Positions 8,819 to 18,201 of a stretch of DNA of 64,000 nucleotides are shown piece after piece. The notes beneath the pieces were generated by a model that was not told the DNA's origin, did not search any database, and was given only the letters and a program-made list of their open reading frames with translations. The DNA is from Nitrospirillum sp034653355 (GTDB taxonomy: Bacteria > Pseudomonadota > Alphaproteobacteria > Azospirillales > Azospirillaceae), in NCBI RefSeq assembly GCF_034653355.1, contig NZ_JAYEER010000001.1, forward strand, positions 1 to 64,000. Reading direction: 5' to 3'. Position numbers and translations under genes: made by a program. The stretch's first letter is position 1. The number at the start of each line of letters is the position of its first letter.

Positions 8819-9660
8819 AACGGCTCGGCGAAGTCCGTCGACCGCGTCAGGTCCTCCCACGCCGCGATCTCGGCCTGTAGCGCCGCCAGCTTGTCGCGCA
8901 CCAGGCCCAGCGCGTCGGTGCCGAGCACCAGGTGCACCGGCGGCGCATCCGCCTCGACCAAAGTCAGCAGCGCTTGGGCGGCCTTGGCGGGATCGCCGGC
9001 CTGACGACCGCTCTTCTCCTCCCGCGCCCGGCGCAGGGGGTCGAACAGCCGGTCGTAGTCCGCGATGGCGCGGGCCGAACGGACCATGGAGCGGCCGGCC
9101 CAATCGGTGCGGAAGGAACCCGGCGCCACAGCCGTCACCCGGATGCCCAGGTCCCGCACCTCCTTGGCCAGCACCTCGCTGACGCCCTCCAGCGCGAACT
9201 TGCTGCCGCAGTAATAGGCCAGGCCCGGCATGGTGATGAAGCCGCCCATGGAGGTGATGTTGACGATGTGTCCCGCCCGCCGCCGACGCATGAACGGCAG
9301 CACCGCCTGGATCAGGGCCACGGCACCGAAGACATTGACCTCGAACTGCCGGCGCATTTCCGCCAACGGAGATTCCTCCAGGATACCCTCGTGGCCATAG
9401 CCGGCGTTGTTGACCAGAACGGCGATGGGGCCAACATCCCGCTCCACCCCCGCCACGGCCGGCGCGATGGCGTCGGTATCGGTGATGTCCAGAGCGATGG
9501 CGTGGGCGCGGGTATCGTGCAGGGCGGTGAAGGCCTGGGCGTCCGCCGCGCGCCGAACGGTGCCCACGACAGTATTGCCGGCCGCCAGCGCCGCTTCCGC
9601 GAAGGCGCGGCCGAAGCCGCTGCTGACGCCGGTGATCAGGAAAATCTTGGATTGGGCCAT
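8809..9660 (-). CDS. Short-chain dehydrogenase/reductase
   Basis: 283 residues, a classical SDR. The NAD(P)-binding motif TGVSSGFG is at residues 10-17, NNAG follows near residue 85, and the catalytic Ser plus YYCGSK (Tyr and Lys) lie near residues 140-160. The substrate is unknown; the closest style is the oxidoreductases annotated as handling ketones or sterol-like alcohols. The start at 9660 was chosen because MAQSKIFLITG begins the Rossmann strand normally; an upstream in-frame start would run to 9705 into the divergent promoter. It is divergent from a LysR regulator at 9766, its probable controller. Confidence 0.88.
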   Translation of the reverse strand: MAQSKIFLITGVSSGFGRAFAEAALAAGNTVVGTVRRAADAQAFTALHDTRAHAIALDITDTDAIAPAVAGVERDVGPIAVLVNNAGYGHEGILEESPLAEMRRQFEVNVFGAVALIQAVLPFMRRRRAGHIVNITSMGGFITMPGLAYYCGSKFALEGVSEVLAKEVRDLGIRVTAVAPGSFRTDWAGRSMVRSARAIADYDRLFDPLRRAREEKSGRQAGDPAKAAQALLTLVEADAPPVHLVLGTDALGLVRDKLAALQAEIAAWEDLTRSTDFAEPFQG

Positions 9661-9765
9661 GGGGTCACCCCAGCGCTGGTTTGAGAATGCGCGGGAGTGG
9701 GCCACAGCCGCCGGATCTGCGGTATGCTACATAAACTCGATGCGCCTGTTAGCTGGAGAGATAGA

Positions 9766-10680
9766 ATGCGCGGCAGTGAATTCGCCGACCTGCGGGCCTT
9801 CGCCATGATCGCCGAACATGGGAACTTCTCCCGCGCCGCGGCCCAATTGCGGGTCACCCCATCGGCCCTCAGCCAGACCATCCGCGGGTTGGAGGAACGG
9901 CTGGGCGTCGCCCTGTTCAACCGCACCACCCGCAGCACCGCCCTGACGGAAGCCGGCGCGCGGCTGCTGGCGGGGTTCAAGCCGGCCCTGGAACAGATGG
10001 AGGCGGCGGTGGCGGACGTCGGCAATCTGCGCGGCACGGCCACCGGCACGGTGCGCCTGCATTTGCCCCGGCTGGCGGCCGCCACGCTGGTGGAACCGGT
10101 GCTGGGCCGCTTCCACGAGACATATCCCGACATCGTCCTGGAACTGGCCATCGACGACGCGGTGGTGGACATCGTGGAAGCCGGGTTCGACGTGGGCATC
10201 ACCCTGGGCGAATTGCTGGCCAAGGACATGGTGGCGGCGAAGCTGGGACCCGACCTGCATCAGGTGGCCGTGGCCTCGCCTGACTATATCGCCCGCCACG
10301 GCCAGCCCAGCACACCCGCCGACCTGCACAGCCATCGCTGCATTAATTGGCGCAAGCCCGGCAGCGGCAAGCTGTACAATTGGGAATTCCAGGCCGACGG
10401 CCGCTGGTTCGCCGTGGCGGTGGAGGGACCGCTGGTGGTGTCCCATCGCGACACGGCCTTGGCAGCCGCCGCGCAAGGGGTGGGAATCGCCTTCGCCTAT
10501 TGGTCGGACCGGTGGATGAAACCGCTGATCGACCGGGGCGCCCTGGTGCCGCTGTTGCAGGAGTACTCACCCCCCTTCCCCGGTTGGTACTTGTACTATC
10601 CCAAGCAGCGCCACACCCCACCGGCGGTGCGGGCGCTGGTGGATTTCCTGCGTCGCACGGCGCAAGAGCCGACGGCTTGA
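9766..10680 (+). CDS. LysR-family transcriptional regulator
   Basis: 304 residues. The HTH domain at about residues 5-64 (FAMIAEHGNFSRAAAQLRVT) is followed by a substrate-binding-like domain. The ATG at 9766 sits behind GGAGAG. It belongs to the CrgA/AaeR-like subgroup of LysR proteins that often lie next to SDR genes. The divergent SDR (start 9660) and the downstream DUF4865 gene (start 10782) are the likely targets, because LysR, SDR and DUF4865 genes commonly occur together (from memory of the family). Confidence 0.9.
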   Translation: MRGSEFADLRAFAMIAEHGNFSRAAAQLRVTPSALSQTIRGLEERLGVALFNRTTRSTALTEAGARLLAGFKPALEQMEAAVADVGNLRGTATGTVRLHLPRLAAATLVEPVLGRFHETYPDIVLELAIDDAVVDIVEAGFDVGITLGELLAKDMVAAKLGPDLHQVAVASPDYIARHGQPSTPADLHSHRCINWRKPGSGKLYNWEFQADGRWFAVAVEGPLVVSHRDTALAAAAQGVGIAFAYWSDRWMKPLIDRGALVPLLQEYSPPFPGWYLYYPKQRHTPPAVRALVDFLRRTAQEPTA

Positions 10681-10682
10681 TC

Positions 10683-10706
10683 ATTTCAAACAGCAATTAC
10701 TGAAAT
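10683..10706. promoter_or_regulatory. Inverted repeat upstream of DUF4865 gene
   Basis: ATTTCA-N12-TGAAAT in a short AT-rich gap between the LysR stop and the DUF4865 start, with a further TGATCA-like half-site at 10727. It could be a LysR-type operator or a weak terminator. Low certainty. Confidence 0.3.
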
Positions 10707-10781
10707 AGAAATTCATGTGATTATGTGATCATAAAGGCACCGCTATCCTCCCGGTCATCGCCACCACGGGAGTGACAGCCG

Positions 10782-11366
10782 ATGCTGATCGCGCACTACA
10801 GCCACCGCCTGACGGCCGACTACGACCTGGATATCCTGCGCAAGCGGGCCGAGACCAACGCCGCCCGCTGGGCCGCCATGCCCGAGCTGTACTTCAAGGG
10901 CTTCCTGCTGCGGGAGGCGGGCCGATACGGGGCCATCGCCAACGCCTATTCCGCCCTGTACCTGTGGCGGCAGGACGCGGCCTTCCGCGATTTCCTGGTG
11001 CACAACCGCTACAAGGCTGTCACCGACACCTTCGGCCGGGCGGATATCGATGTGCGCGTGGCGCTGGACGCGCGCAAGGGTCGCGCCCGCGACGCCCGCT
11101 ACGCCGTGGTGGACAATGCCCCCATCTCAGTGGACACCGCCCTGGGCGGGCTGTGGGCCGATGAAATCGCGCTGAACCGTGAGGTGGCGGAGGGGGACGA
11201 CATCGTGGCGGCTGCGGTGGGCGTTGACACCCGCACCTGGACCCTGACCCGGGTTCGCCTGGCTACGGAGGCGCCCCCGAACCCGCCGGCCACCACCGTG
11301 ACCTATCAGGTCCTGCAACTGGCCCGGCCCCTACTGGAAACGCTGCCCTCAAGCCGGCAGGAGTGA
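10782..11366 (+). CDS. DUF4865 family protein
   Basis: 194 residues. The N-terminus (MLIAHYSHRLTADYDLDILR) and the central ELYFKGFLLRE match what I know of DUF4865, a single-domain family of unknown biochemical function that often accompanies LysR regulators and short-chain dehydrogenases. No signal peptide, membrane segment or recognisable catalytic motif was seen. It shares direction with the LysR gene 100 bases upstream. Its last 18 bases overlap the end of the convergent YcaQ-type gene. Confidence 0.75.
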   Translation: MLIAHYSHRLTADYDLDILRKRAETNAARWAAMPELYFKGFLLREAGRYGAIANAYSALYLWRQDAAFRDFLVHNRYKAVTDTFGRADIDVRVALDARKGRARDARYAVVDNAPISVDTALGGLWADEIALNREVAEGDDIVAAAVGVDTRTWTLTRVRLATEAPPNPPATTVTYQVLQLARPLLETLPSSRQE

Positions 11367-12512
11367 GGGCGCCAGCTGGAAGCGCTGGAACCGGCCCAGC
11401 GCTTCCTCGATGGCGGCCTTGAGATCCGGCCGTTCCGGCACCATCCAGGTCCAGCGTTGCACCAGCAGGCGGCCGGCCTGGCGGTCGGTCTTCAGGTCCA
11501 GGGCCGCCACGATCTCATCCCCCACCAGCACCGGCAGGGCGAAATAGCCCAGCACCCGCTTGGCCGCCGGCACATAGGCCTCGAACCGATGGACATAGCC
11601 GAAGATGGCCTCCAGCCGCTTGCGTTGGATGACCAGGGGGTCGAAGGGCGACAGGATGTGCACCAAGCCGGCCGGGACGGGCGGCAGCGCGCTTTCCAGC
11701 ACCGCGGCCTCGGCCCAGTGGGGCACCTTCTCCGCGCCGGTGATGGTCACCTGAATCAGGCGGCGGGCGCGTACCGCCTTCTCGATCAGGGGCAAGACCT
11801 GGGCCTTCAGGCCCAGGTTGCCGTAGCAGATGGACTCCAGGCTGACGACGCCTTGGCTGCGCAGCGCGCGGTTCAACAGATAGTCGGCCACCTGCCCTGG
11901 TGTCGCCGGGCGAGGCCGCCGCTCCCAGCCGAAGTGGCGGTCGGTCAGCTCATAGGCCTTCAGCATGCCGTCGCGGCGGGAGATGGTGAGATCCCCGTTG
12001 TAGAAGCCGAAGTTCAGCAGGCGCTTGGACGGCTTGCGGCTGGCCCACAGGTGCTCTTTCTCCACCAGCACCTCATCGTCGATGTCGCGGATGCTGAGTG
12101 CCCCTTCCTCCCCGATGCGGCGCAGCAGGGCGTTGTAATCGCGCCGGTTTATGGCGGCGTAGTTGGGCGGCGGGTTGTCGCGCATCTGGCGCATGTCCGG
12201 CGCGAAATAGCGATAGTCCGCCGTGGGGATATAGGCCAGGGCGTGCGCCCAGTATTCGAAGACCGACTTGTCCACCGACTGCGCCGTCGCCAGGTCCGCC
12301 CGGACATAGTCGGGGATGCGCGTCTGCAGGATGTGGTGGTGGCTGCGCTCGATGACGTTGATGGTGTCGATCTGGACATACCCCAGATGCTGTGTCGCCC
12401 GCGCCACCGCCTCCGGTCCTGCGCCGAAGGGGGCCGGTTCCAACAGACGCTGGGCCGCCAGCCACAGGTGGCGGGCACGGGACGCGGAAATCTCGACAGG
12501 CGTGCTGGGCAT
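11349..12512 (-). CDS. YcaQ-type winged-helix DNA glycosylase (HTH_42 family)
   Basis: 387 residues, close to E. coli YcaQ length. The family (HTH_42, formerly DUF1006) consists of tandem winged-helix proteins; E. coli YcaQ unhooks DNA interstrand crosslinks and removes alkylated bases. The N-terminal HLGYVQIDTINVIER contains the Q-x-D motif (Q47, D49) reported as catalytic in YcaQ. The middle carries the KRLLNFGFYNGDL and FDPLVIQRKR segments of the family. The frame is open upstream to 12623, but MPSTPVEIS at 12512 gives the usual N-terminus. A role in crosslink repair is inferred from family. Confidence 0.85.
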   Translation of the reverse strand: MPSTPVEISASRARHLWLAAQRLLEPAPFGAGPEAVARATQHLGYVQIDTINVIERSHHHILQTRIPDYVRADLATAQSVDKSVFEYWAHALAYIPTADYRYFAPDMRQMRDNPPPNYAAINRRDYNALLRRIGEEGALSIRDIDDEVLVEKEHLWASRKPSKRLLNFGFYNGDLTISRRDGMLKAYELTDRHFGWERRPRPATPGQVADYLLNRALRSQGVVSLESICYGNLGLKAQVLPLIEKAVRARRLIQVTITGAEKVPHWAEAAVLESALPPVPAGLVHILSPFDPLVIQRKRLEAIFGYVHRFEAYVPAAKRVLGYFALPVLVGDEIVAALDLKTDRQAGRLLVQRWTWMVPERPDLKAAIEEALGRFQRFQLAPSLLPA

Positions 12513-12657
12513 CAGGCCGAATCCTCGGGGGCGTGGAAGCCGTCTTATAACCACCGGCGGCCGCCGCGCCTGTGATGAATGTACGGCGTATCCCCTTGAC
12601 GCCCGCCGCCTGGCCGGGCCCATAGTCGCCCGCGTTCAAGCCTTGAGGAAGTCCCCG

Positions 12658-13056
12658 GTGAGCGAAGCGTCCCCGACCGTCCCCATCCCTGCCCACACCC
12701 TGCACATCTGCGTCACCTGCCGGCCCAAGGGCGCCCCGCCGGAAGCCGTGCGCGACGGCCGCCTGCTGTACGAGGCCGTGGCCGCCCTGCACGCCGACTG
12801 GCCGGGCCGCGACCAGGTGGCCCTGAACGGGGTGGAATGCATGAGCGGCTGCGACCGCGCCTGCACCGTGGCCCTGTCCGGCCGGGGCAAGCCCAGCTAC
12901 CTGTTCTGCGACAAGGCGCCGACGCCCGAGACCGCCGCCGCCGCCCTGGACCTGGCGGCACAGTATGCCGCCAGCGACACCGGCGTGCTCATGCGCGGCG
13001 ACCGCCCCGGCCCCTTCCGCTCCGGCATCCTGGCCAAGATTCCGCCGGGGTTGTAA
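12658..13056 (+). CDS. DUF1636 family metal- or Fe-S-binding protein
   Basis: 132 residues from a GTG at 12658 behind TTGAGGAA; no in-frame ATG gives a sensible start. Cysteines are arranged as C-x2-C near residue 20 (ICVTC) and C-x3-C-x3-C near residue 62 (CMSGCDRAC), like thioredoxin-fold [2Fe-2S] ferredoxins. In other proteobacteria DUF1636 genes often lie in cobalt/cobalamin or metal-uptake neighbourhoods (from memory), but no such gene is next to it here. It is divergent from the YcaQ-type gene. Function unknown; cytoplasmic metal binding is an inference. Confidence 0.75.
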   Translation: MSEASPTVPIPAHTLHICVTCRPKGAPPEAVRDGRLLYEAVAALHADWPGRDQVALNGVECMSGCDRACTVALSGRGKPSYLFCDKAPTPETAAAALDLAAQYAASDTGVLMRGDRPGPFRSGILAKIPPGL

Positions 13057-13060
13057 GGGG

Positions 13061-14299
13061 TCACCTCGCGAACAGCGCCAGATCCGTGCCCTCCGCCATC
13101 AGGCGATAGCCGGTGTCGCCCGGATGCAGATGGTCGCCGCCATCGGCCTCCGGCAACAGATGGCCGGGATTCTTGGGATCCTGCAACGTGCGGTCTAGGT
13201 CGATGACGGCATCGAAGGCGCCGCTGCCGCGCATCCAGGCGTTCACCTTCTGGCGGTTGGGCTCCATGGCCGGGTCGCAATAGCCGATGCCCTGGCAGGG
13301 CAGGATAGTGGCGCCATAGACCAGCAGGCCGCGCGCATGGGCGCGGGCGATGATCTGGCGGTAGGCGTCGATGATGGCCTCCGGCGTCGCCCCCACCTCC
13401 TTGCGTTCCGCCGCCTTCAGGGCCGTCGCCAGGTCGTTGATGCCCTCCAGCACAATGACCCAGCGCACCGCCGTCTGGTCCAGCACGTCACGGTCCAGCC
13501 GATCCAGCGCGCGCGGGCCGATGCCGTCCAGCAGCAGGCGGTTGCCGCCGATGCCGGCATTCAGCACGCCCACCGGGCTTTTGCCCTGCAGCAGGCGTCG
13601 GGCCAGGGCGTCCGTCCAGCGGCCGTTGCCGTCGGTGGTGCTGTCACGTCCGTCGGTGATGCTGTCGCCCAGCACGACCACGGCATTGGCCGTGGCCGGC
13701 GCCTCCACATCCACGCCGGTGAGGATGTACCAGTGCGTGACTGTCGCGGCGTTGGGCAGATCGGCAGCGTCCAGCGCGTCACCGGTGGCGATGTAGCTGG
13801 TGGCGCGGGCCCCTGGATGCCCGGTGACCGTGGCCGGCACATCCTTCAGGCGCAGGCTGACGGCCAGGTCCACCATGTCGGGCACGGCCATGTCCACCGG
13901 GTCGGACCAGACCATGCCGCCGGCCGGAATGGTGACGGACGCCTGGCCGTTGAAGGTCAGGGCGTGGTCGCTGCCGGCGCGAATGGCGGCGCTGGGCGTT
14001 TTTCCCTCCTTCGCCGACAGGGCGACATGGGCGCCGGGAATGGTCAGCGGCGTCGTGCCGAAGGCGTTGGACAGGCGGAAGCGCACGCGGGCACCGCCTA
14101 AGGTCAGATGCACCACCTGGCGCAGGGTGGCGTCGGTGAAGCCCGGCGCGGGCGGCGTGGAATCGGCGCCGCCCGCCTGGGCGGATGCCATCCAGCTGCC
14201 CACCCACCGGGTGGTGAGCTGGTCAACATTCTGGGGGGCGGCATGAACCGTGGTGGAGGCCAGCAGGGCACCAGCCAGGAGTAGGGAACGGAGGCGCAT
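13061..14299 (-). CDS. Exported SGNH/GDSL hydrolase
   Basis: 412 residues with a Sec signal peptide (MRLRSLLLAGALLASTTVHA). The SGNH hydrolase domain carries block I GDSITDG with Ser213, block III GIGGN and block V D-H-x-H near the C-terminus; an extra beta domain of about 170 residues precedes it. Such two-part proteins include acetyl-ester and carbohydrate esterases. It is the last gene of the operon GH3, GH115, deacetylase, SGNH (26 bases after the deacetylase), so removal of acetyl groups from xylan side chains is a reasonable inference, not shown. The ATG at 14299 is chosen for the signal peptide. Confidence 0.85.
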   Translation of the reverse strand: MRLRSLLLAGALLASTTVHAAPQNVDQLTTRWVGSWMASAQAGGADSTPPAPGFTDATLRQVVHLTLGGARVRFRLSNAFGTTPLTIPGAHVALSAKEGKTPSAAIRAGSDHALTFNGQASVTIPAGGMVWSDPVDMAVPDMVDLAVSLRLKDVPATVTGHPGARATSYIATGDALDAADLPNAATVTHWYILTGVDVEAPATANAVVVLGDSITDGRDSTTDGNGRWTDALARRLLQGKSPVGVLNAGIGGNRLLLDGIGPRALDRLDRDVLDQTAVRWVIVLEGINDLATALKAAERKEVGATPEAIIDAYRQIIARAHARGLLVYGATILPCQGIGYCDPAMEPNRQKVNAWMRGSGAFDAVIDLDRTLQDPKNPGHLLPEADGGDHLHPGDTGYRLMAEGTDLALFAR

Positions 14300-14325
14300 G
14301 AGGCGTTTCCTGAATCTAGGGGGGG

Positions 14326-15282
14326 TCAGCGGCACAGACCGTCCAGCCAGGTGGATGGGTCGGCGCTGTGCGCCGGCTGCGGCAGGTTGCGGGCCGTCAT
14401 TTCCCGGTCCAGCAGGCTGCCCGTGCCATTGGATGGCGTGTCGGGGTTCGTGGCGTAGATGGGGTCCGCCTCCGCCTTGGCCAGCGGCACGAAGGCCACG
14501 CCTTTGACCTTCATCAGCGACAGCAGTTCCGGCAGCATCACCGTCTCGAACCCGCCGATATGCAGCAGCATGACGTGGGGCACGTCGCGGCCGTACAAGG
14601 CCTGGGCCTGCTGCCACCCGATGGTCAGCGATTCCGCCGCCCGGTCCAGGTAGCTCTTGCGCAGCCGCGCCACCGCCGCCTGGTCGCCCTTGGCCATGCA
14701 GCGGGCATAGGGCGCGTTGTAGATGTAGTCGTTGAAGCTGAGCGTCACCTCGGCCACGCGATAGCCGTGGTCCTTCAGGAAGGCCGCCACCTCCCGCCGC
14801 TTTTCCGGTGTCTCGCCGATGTGCAGATAGGGGAAGCGCAGCCAGTGCCAGTCGGTGTTCTTTCCAGTTCCTGGCCCCATGTATTGCGTGAGCGCCGCCT
14901 CATCCGCTGTGACGGCGGCGGTGAAGGCGGCCACGTCGTGACCATGCAGGTCGTCATGGGCATAGACGTGGTTGCCCAGCGGATAGCCGGCCTGGCGCCA
15001 CAGGGCCAGCACCTGGGCGGCATCGTCGCCCTCGTCCGCCAGGCCCTTGGCGTTGACGAAGCCGTAGACCTCCGCCACGCCGGCGCCCTTGAAGGCCCCC
15101 AGCACGCGGTGCGCCACCTCAGCCCGGGTCAGGCCGGGTGGCAGGGGGCCGTGCACCGGCAGGTCGTCCATGGTCAGGGCCACTTGCATCTGGGCGGCCT
15201 GCGGGGGCGCCTGCTGCGCCAGCACAGGGGCCGCGGTCAGCATCAGGCCGGCGGCCAAGGCCAACAGTCGTTTCAGGCGCAT
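14326..15282 (-). CDS. Exported polysaccharide deacetylase (NodB/CE4-like)
   Basis: 318 residues with a clear signal peptide ending near AQQA at residue 22. The NodB-type domain shows the TMDD motif (D39, D40) and the metal-binding GNHVYAH (H105, H109), then R-x-P-Y near residue 145. The family removes N- or O-acetyl groups from polysaccharides with a divalent metal. It starts 24 bases after the GH115 stop and is read in the same operon, so de-acetylation of glucuronoxylan is a plausible role. Other deacetylase substrates, such as peptidoglycan, cannot be excluded. Confidence 0.85.
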   Translation of the reverse strand: MRLKRLLALAAGLMLTAAPVLAQQAPPQAAQMQVALTMDDLPVHGPLPPGLTRAEVAHRVLGAFKGAGVAEVYGFVNAKGLADEGDDAAQVLALWRQAGYPLGNHVYAHDDLHGHDVAAFTAAVTADEAALTQYMGPGTGKNTDWHWLRFPYLHIGETPEKRREVAAFLKDHGYRVAEVTLSFNDYIYNAPYARCMAKGDQAAVARLRKSYLDRAAESLTIGWQQAQALYGRDVPHVMLLHIGGFETVMLPELLSLMKVKGVAFVPLAKAEADPIYATNPDTPSNGTGSLLDREMTARNLPQPAHSADPSTWLDGLCR

Positions 15283-15306
15283 GACGTTTCCTTCCCCACC
15301 CTTTTC

Positions 15307-18201
15307 TTATCGCGCAGCCAAGCGGGCACTTTCCGGCGGGCCCAGGTAGCTGGGCTTCACCCCGCCCAGATCCACCACCAGCTTGGTCAGCACCACCGCC
15401 GGATCCACCATCCAGATGTGAAGCGTGTGATAGCCGGCGCTGGCCACGGTGTGGTGGCTGGTGGGCTTGCGCGCGTTATCCTCAACCGACTTGGACCAGT
15501 CGGCGACCCCGTTCAATGCCAGGATGTCCACCACCTGCGGCGCCTCGTCATCGATGGCGACGGCATAGCGCAGGCCGCGCCCGGGCACGAAGTTCAGGGT
15601 GGGGCCGACGATGGCCTGCACTGTCAGCGGGCCCGCCGCCGGCAGGTACACGCGGTAGTCCAGACGCGGCCCCTGCCCGGCCGCGAAGCTGGCCGAGGTC
15701 ACCGGGAAGGGCGCCAAGCCCGACAGGGTGCGGCCATAGTCCGGAATCTTCTGCCAAGCAGCCCCGCCGGCGTCGGCCTTGGCGGTATAGTGCTCCGCCT
15801 CCATCGACACATAACCGTCGGCGGCGATGAAGGCCGGCTGGCCATCCGCTGGAACGGGAGTGTTCACGGCCCGCAGATGCACGGTGACGCTGCCCCCGGC
15901 CCCCGTGATGGTGACGCTGCCGGGGCTGATCCCGGCCGGCGCCTTGGCCCAGTCCACCGCCACCTGCAGGCGGGTCTCCTGCGTCACCGTGCCCTTGGCC
16001 TGGCTGAGGATGATCCAGGGCGCGCTGGCCTTGGCGGTGTAGGCGAAGGGCTTCGATCCCCGGTTGAAGACATCGATGTAACGGCTTGGTTTATTGGCCA
16101 CATCCAGGTCCGGCAGCACGGCGGCGTCCTTGACGGGCTTGCCGTCCAGGGCAGGCCAGGCCTGGGTCTTGCCCTCCACTGCCACGCCCATCCTGGCCTC
16201 CGCAGGCAGGGCCAGCTCCCGCGTCTCCGGCATGATGTCGACAAGCGGTTCCCGCCAAGAGGCGTAGCCGATGTGGGTCTGGTCCATCATGTGGTCCCAC
16301 TTCCCGCCGTTCAGCGCGTGGTATTGCTTCGTCAGGTCGGCATCGGCCTGGAACAGGGCACGCGCCTTGGCGGCCTCCGTATTGGCGGACGCGCGGCCCT
16401 GGTCGGCATACAGGCGGTTGCGGCCGACGGCGACGTACAGCTCCGTCACCTGGGCCGCCGCCTTGGCCGGGTGCAGCACCAGCTGGAAGAAGGCATCGCG
16501 GGCGTCGGCCGGCAGGGCCTGATAGACGGCTTCCGCCTTCGCCACCAGGTCCCGGTAGTCGGCCACCACCCGCTCCGCCTCGCGGTAATCGGTCAGGCTG
16601 AAGGTGTTGGCGTCCAGCAGCTCCGGCTTGCGGCGGCTGATCAGCATGCCGTAGCGGGTCACCAGTGTCGCGATCTCGGCGGCGTGCTCCGGCCCGAATT
16701 CGCGCTCGGCCCAGGCGGCCATGAACTCCGGCAGTTTCTCCTTGGGCCAGCGCTTCGGGTCCCTGGCGTAATCCAGGAAGAACTCGATGGGCAATTCCAT
16801 GGGCTTCAGGTCGCCCACATTCACGATCCACACCCGGTCCGCGCCATATTCCAAGGTCAGGTTCATCTGTTCCCAGACCTTGGGAATAGAGTTGGTGTTG
16901 ATCCACTTGTAGTTCCGGGGATCACCGACATAATCGAAGTGGTAGTACATGCCGGCCCCGCCGGAGCGCTTGCGCTCCTCCGCCGTGGGCAGGCGGCGGA
17001 CGTCGCCCCAGTTGTCGTCGCACCACAGCAGGGTCACGTCGTCGGGCACACGCATGCCTTTTTCGTAATACTCCTGCACTTCCTTATAGAGCGCCCAGAT
17101 CTGCGGGATCTGGGTGACGTCGGGGTTGACCTCCTTGGCCAGGATTTGGCGCTGATCGGCCACGATCTTTTCCAGCAGCGCCGTGTTGGCCGCCGCCGCG
17201 TCGCCGGTCATGGGCATGTCACCATCGCCGCGCATGCCGATGGTGACGATGCTCTCGTAATCCTTGTTGCGGCGCACGCCGTCCGACCAGAACTGGCGCA
17301 GCACCTCGCCGTTCTGGGCATAGTCCCAGGGGCCGCTACCGTGCCGCTTCCATTCCTGCTGCGACCGCAGCATGGGTTCGTGATGGGAATTGCCCATGAC
17401 CACGCCATACTCGTCGGCGATCTTGGGGTTCAGCGGATCATCCTCGTTGAAGGCGTTGCCCCACATGGCGGGCCACAGGTAGTTGCCCTTCAGCCGCAGG
17501 ATCAGCTCGAAGACACGTTCGTAGAACTGGTGGTTCAGGCCGCCGAACTTCTCCCTGGCCCAGCCGGTCAGGGCCGGCGCCTCGTCATTCAGGAAGATGC
17601 CGCGATACTTGACCGGTGCCGGATCCTCGCCATAGGTGCCAGCCTTCACATAAAGGCTGTCGCGGTGCCGCACCGGCACATCCGCCCACCATGCCCAGGG
17701 CGACACGCCAATCTGTTCCGAGACGTCGTACAGGCCGTAGATGGTGCCGCGCTTGTCGCTGCCGGCGATGACCAGAGCGCTGGGGATGCCAGGCGCCGGG
17801 TTGGCCACCACCTGGATGCGGAATGCCTCCCACTTGCCTTTGAGGACGCTGGCGTCGATTTTGCCCTCCGCCGCCAGCTTGTCGATGGTCGGGCTGTGAC
17901 CCAGGGTGCCTACCAGAATGGGCAGCGCGCCCAGATCCGTGTCCTGGCCGAGCGCGGGCGTGACGCCGGTGACCTTGCCGATGTCGGCCGCCAGATCCCG
18001 GGCGGCGCGCTGCACGCCGGCATAGTCCTGGGCGTCGACATGCAGGCGGGCGGCGACCCCGCCCTGCACGATGGCAAATCCGCCGGGCGTGGCCTGCGCC
18101 TCGACATACCTGGGCTGACCCAGGGCCCAGGCCTGGGGGGCCAGCGCGACCGTGGCGGTGGCCAGCAGAAGGGAACGGATGAAACGCTTCATGGTCCTCA
18201 C
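15307..18201 (-). CDS. GH115 xylan alpha-1,2-glucuronidase
   Basis: 964 residues, usual for family GH115. It removes (4-O-methyl)glucuronic acid from internal and terminal positions of xylan. A signal peptide (MKRFIRSLLLATATVA...) sends it to the periplasm or outside. The N-terminal segment contains SDKRGTIYGLYDVSEQIGVS and the catalytic region contains NYLWPAMWGNAFNEDDP and GNSHHEPM, all hallmarks of GH115; the C-terminal third is beta-rich and probably a carbohydrate-binding domain. A GTG at 18201 overlaps the GH3 stop (GTGA), indicating translational coupling; an ATG at 18192 is an equally possible start. It links the operon to glucuronoxylan. Confidence 0.92.
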   Translation of the reverse strand: MRTMKRFIRSLLLATATVALAPQAWALGQPRYVEAQATPGGFAIVQGGVAARLHVDAQDYAGVQRAARDLAADIGKVTGVTPALGQDTDLGALPILVGTLGHSPTIDKLAAEGKIDASVLKGKWEAFRIQVVANPAPGIPSALVIAGSDKRGTIYGLYDVSEQIGVSPWAWWADVPVRHRDSLYVKAGTYGEDPAPVKYRGIFLNDEAPALTGWAREKFGGLNHQFYERVFELILRLKGNYLWPAMWGNAFNEDDPLNPKIADEYGVVMGNSHHEPMLRSQQEWKRHGSGPWDYAQNGEVLRQFWSDGVRRNKDYESIVTIGMRGDGDMPMTGDAAAANTALLEKIVADQRQILAKEVNPDVTQIPQIWALYKEVQEYYEKGMRVPDDVTLLWCDDNWGDVRRLPTAEERKRSGGAGMYYHFDYVGDPRNYKWINTNSIPKVWEQMNLTLEYGADRVWIVNVGDLKPMELPIEFFLDYARDPKRWPKEKLPEFMAAWAEREFGPEHAAEIATLVTRYGMLISRRKPELLDANTFSLTDYREAERVVADYRDLVAKAEAVYQALPADARDAFFQLVLHPAKAAAQVTELYVAVGRNRLYADQGRASANTEAAKARALFQADADLTKQYHALNGGKWDHMMDQTHIGYASWREPLVDIMPETRELALPAEARMGVAVEGKTQAWPALDGKPVKDAAVLPDLDVANKPSRYIDVFNRGSKPFAYTAKASAPWIILSQAKGTVTQETRLQVAVDWAKAPAGISPGSVTITGAGGSVTVHLRAVNTPVPADGQPAFIAADGYVSMEAEHYTAKADAGGAAWQKIPDYGRTLSGLAPFPVTSASFAAGQGPRLDYRVYLPAAGPLTVQAIVGPTLNFVPGRGLRYAVAIDDEAPQVVDILALNGVADWSKSVEDNARKPTSHHTVASAGYHTLHIWMVDPAVVLTKLVVDLGGVKPSYLGPPESARLAAR